DNA from: Alphaproteobacteria bacterium
Lineage (GTDB): Bacteria > Pseudomonadota > Alphaproteobacteria > RF32 > CAG-239
DNA: 44,738 nucleotides
Direction: 5' to 3'
Assembly: GCA_017471705.1 (NCBI GenBank)
Contig: JAFUSH010000049.1
Coordinates: forward strand, 1-44,738
How positions within the stretch are numbered: the first letter of the stretch is position 1; every line of letters starts with the position of its first letter. Below are positions 43,111 to 44,738 of this stretch, piece after piece. Made by a program: the position numbers and the translations under genes. A model generated the notes under the pieces. That model did no database searches. It saw only the letters and a program-made list of their open reading frames with translations, and had not been told where the DNA came from.

Positions 43111-43824
43111 CTAATCTTCTAGCAGGTATTCAACCGTAGAAACCACACGCACTTTTTTATTGATTTGCGAAGCTTCGTAAGTGTTAGGGTCATCAGCCGC
43201 CAATATAGAAAACACTCCTTGATTTGCAGTTTTAATGCGTCCCACCGTGCTGCCGCTGTTGCGGGCAAATTCCAAGGCCGCTTCTTTAGCATTTTGAGTG
43301 GCTGCTTTCAACATTTCCGGCTTTATATCATTCAGTTTTGTGAAGAAATAAGATGCCGATTGATTACTGAAAACAATTCCTTTACTTATCAATTCATTGG
43401 AGAACGACATAGCGTTGGAAATATTCTGTACTTTTTCGGAACGAATAACAATAGTTTGTGTTAAAATAAAACGCGAGGTTTCAGCGGCAGTATTATCGCG
43501 GTACGGATTTGCCATCAAATCATTGGTTTCGATTCTGCCTACGTGAATTTCATCATCTTTAAAACCTTGGGCAAGCAAAAACTTTATGATTTCATCTGCC
43601 TGTTTGCCGATTTGAGTTTTTGCGGCCGTAAGGTCGTTCCCGCTGACCGTGAATTGGATGTTCCAAATTCCCATATCAGCGATTACGTTTTTTTCCGCCA
43701 GACCTTTAACCGTTACCGAACGGGCATCGGCTTTGGTTTTGTAATAGTAATATCCCGGAAAAAATCCGCCGAGCGTTAAACCGCAGGCAATCAAAATTGC
43801 CGGTAAAATTTTATTATTTTCCAT
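43111..43824 (-). CDS. SIMPL-domain (DUF541) periplasmic protein
   Basis: A 237-residue protein with an N-terminal membrane segment (about 7-27) followed by a SIMPL domain: VTVKGLAEKNVIADMGIWNI at the start, a VQNISNAMS region in the middle, and a TVEYLLED end with the repeated strand-helix units. Members are periplasmic or membrane-anchored; E. coli YggE reduces oxidative stress, and others assist outer-membrane complexes. The function here is not known. Its promoter overlaps that of the divergent 43915 gene (43855-43886). Confidence 0.85.
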   Translation of the reverse strand: MENNKILPAILIACGLTLGGFFPGYYYYKTKADARSVTVKGLAEKNVIADMGIWNIQFTVSGNDLTAAKTQIGKQADEIIKFLLAQGFKDDEIHVGRIETNDLMANPYRDNTAAETSRFILTQTIVIRSEKVQNISNAMSFSNELISKGIVFSNQSASYFFTKLNDIKPEMLKAATQNAKEAALEFARNSGSTVGRIKTANQGVFSILAADDPNTYEASQINKKVRVVSTVEYLLED

Positions 43825-43854
43825 TTTTTATCCTTTCAAAAGAAATTGTTTGCG

Positions 43855-43886
43855 TTGACAATAAAAAAGTTGTGCGTTAATGTCAA
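43855..43886. promoter_or_regulatory. Face-to-face overlapping promoters (SIMPL and 43915 genes)
   Basis: Plus strand: TTGACA (43855-43860), 17 bp, TAATGT (43878-43883). Minus strand: TTGACA (43881-43886), 17 bp, TATTGT (43858-43863). Each -35 overlaps the -10 of the other, so only one polymerase can bind at a time. Confidence 0.65.
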
Positions 43887-43914
43887 TTAAAACATATAAC
43901 CATAGGAATATAAA

Positions 43915-44259
43915 ATGGAAGCGCCTACCGAGGAACTGGAAGTTTTTTCTTCAATTTTGCTGCAGGAATATATACGCCTGATGACCGCTGCTAACTGTTT
44001 TAAGCACGAGAATGATTTGTCAGGGGCGAAATTTGCCATCAGTAAAGAAAATTACGATAGAATGATGGATGAACCTCTGCAAACGGCGCTTATAGGACTT
44101 GATATAAAATTTGCCGACAATGTATTAATTGCGGTGCCTTGCGAAGAATTCCTGAAACAGTATGAAAATAAAATTATGAAAGAAGTTGCTTTAATGTTTT
44201 GGGATAATTATAAAAATCGCTATGCTAAATTTATAAGCATTATTGAAGAAGGTAATTGA
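43915..44259 (+). CDS. Hypothetical protein, 114 aa
   Basis: A 114-residue soluble, acidic and helical protein without signal peptide or membrane segments. It has two Cys (CFKHEND, PCEEFL) and the end is helix-rich (ENKIMKEVALMFWDNYKNRY). The RBS is weak (TAGGA). It has its own promoter. The last 20 bases overlap the convergent 44240 gene, so antisense interference is possible. No family is recognised. Confidence 0.6.
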   Translation: MEAPTEELEVFSSILLQEYIRLMTAANCFKHENDLSGAKFAISKENYDRMMDEPLQTALIGLDIKFADNVLIAVPCEEFLKQYENKIMKEVALMFWDNYKNRYAKFISIIEEGN

Positions 44260-44509
44260 ATAATTCGCCGAAGCCGTAGTTATTATCGGTGTTATCGCCC
44301 CAGAAGTTGGTGCCGTACTGCGGGTAATCTTGAGTTATACCCTGATTGTTGTAATTTTGTATAAGCTGTTGTTCACGCTGTTGGCGTGCCATTTGATATT
44401 CTAATTCATCACGCCTTGAAAAACCTCGATGATTTACGCCGTAACTGTCTACGCCATCGTTCCCGATTTCATAACCCAACGGCGATTTATATTTTTCATA
44501 CAAATCCAT
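44240..44509 (-). CDS. Gln/Asn-rich small protein, 89 aa
   Basis: An 89-residue protein with an AAGGAT RBS. The first 40 residues are charged (LYEKYKSPLGYEIG, RRDELEYQMARQQREQQ), and the second half is Gln/Asn/Tyr/Gly-rich (NYNNQGITQDYPQYGTN), a low-complexity and possibly disordered tail. There is no signal peptide. It overlaps the convergent 43915 gene by 20 bases. Gene reality is moderately supported by the RBS and composition; function is unknown. Confidence 0.55.
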   Translation of the reverse strand: MDLYEKYKSPLGYEIGNDGVDSYGVNHRGFSRRDELEYQMARQQREQQLIQNYNNQGITQDYPQYGTNFWGDNTDNNYGFGELFNYLLQ

Positions 44510-44574
44510 ATTTTTATCCTTTTAATATTCGGCTCAATGATAATTGATGTGTGATAAAAAAACAAAGTCATACC

Positions 44575-44660
44575 TTTTTGCCGACAGGCAAAATTAGAGT
44601 ATCTTCAAATTAATCAAATAATTCGTAGCCCCCTTGAATTTTTCGCCTATCGGCAAAAAA
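44575..44660. repeat. Paired hairpins forming a 15-bp inverted repeat
   Basis: TTTTTGCCGACAGGC (44575-44589) is inverted at 44645-44659 with one mismatch. Each half is also a local hairpin flanked by T and A runs, as in terminators. The remaining end of the window (44661-44738) holds only an 18-base palindrome (44721-44738). Confidence 0.55.
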
Positions 44661-44738
44661 TAGGGGTGACTGTTTTCTATAATACATCAATCACCGTTGA
44701 GCGATTAATTGAACCATATATTACCTAAAAATAGGTAA

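Noticed and set aside
1..44738. CRISPR array
   Set aside because: No regularly spaced short direct repeats with unique spacers were seen; the repeats found are operators, att sites or terminators.

Overview
The window looks like chromosome from an AT-rich alphaproteobacterium, probably a host-associated or gut lineage. The support is a lexA gene with the alphaproteobacterial GAAC-N7-GAAC SOS box, a short-class alphaproteobacterial phosphatidylserine decarboxylase relative next to pssA, a long zinc-free S14 in a canonical S10-spc cluster, and tRNA sequences of alphaproteobacterial type. Placement below class is inference. Codon use is strongly A/T-biased, RBSs are mostly clear AGGAG-type, and many genes end in strong palindromic terminators.

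Layout. (1) 1-5000: a terminator, a GC-richer structured block of unknown nature, an inositol-monophosphatase-family gene, an unknown gene, an overlapping P-loop kinase/NUDIX pair, and a secreted protein made of 19 exact 24-residue MORN-like units. (2) 5268-14890: rpsJ to rplO in the standard order, with promoter, structured leader, an unexpected nested-stem RNA between rpmD and rplO, and a terminator right after rplO, so secY-adk-rpsM-rpsK-rpoA-rplQ lie elsewhere. (3) 14950-21520: membrane proteins of unknown role, a DMT-like transporter, the ABC-F protein Uup, a Sel1-repeat exported protein and a YbhN/MprF-type membrane protein. (4) 21540-23670: tRNA-Met, tRNA-Leu and a psd-pssA phospholipid pair in which the Psd has lost the serine that normally becomes the pyruvoyl cofactor. 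(5) 23670-31390: lipoprotein, a structured leader RNA with terminator in front of a small gene, glycosyltransferase, methyltransferase, pilin-like protein, lexA, ppdK and an acetyltransferase.

(6) 31561-38150: a compact integrative island of about 6.5 kb inserted in the 3' half of tRNA-Arg(ACG). It has 50-bp direct repeats (one mismatch) as attachment sites, an identical 22-bp tandem motif near each end (probable integrase arm sites), and an integrase gene broken by one extra A in an A8 tract. Its cargo is two DUF4143-type AAA ATPases, a 56-residue protein, a minimal tyrosine recombinase, and cysK behind what looks like a complete cysteine attenuator (promoter, 24-codon leader peptide with Cys-Cys, terminator). 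A decayed copy of the recombinase 3' end lies beyond cysK, so cysK sits between direct repeats. The second ATPase gene has a promoter between two copies of a 41-bp palindromic element.

(7) 38200-44738: a large exported MORN-ankyrin protein, an AsmA-like protein, an unknown cytosolic protein, a SIMPL-domain protein sharing a face-to-face promoter with a small gene, and a Q/N-rich small protein. The strongest leads are the cysK attenuator on a mobile island, the serine-less Psd, and three orphan structured RNAs (67-248, 14238-14326, 24433-24617).
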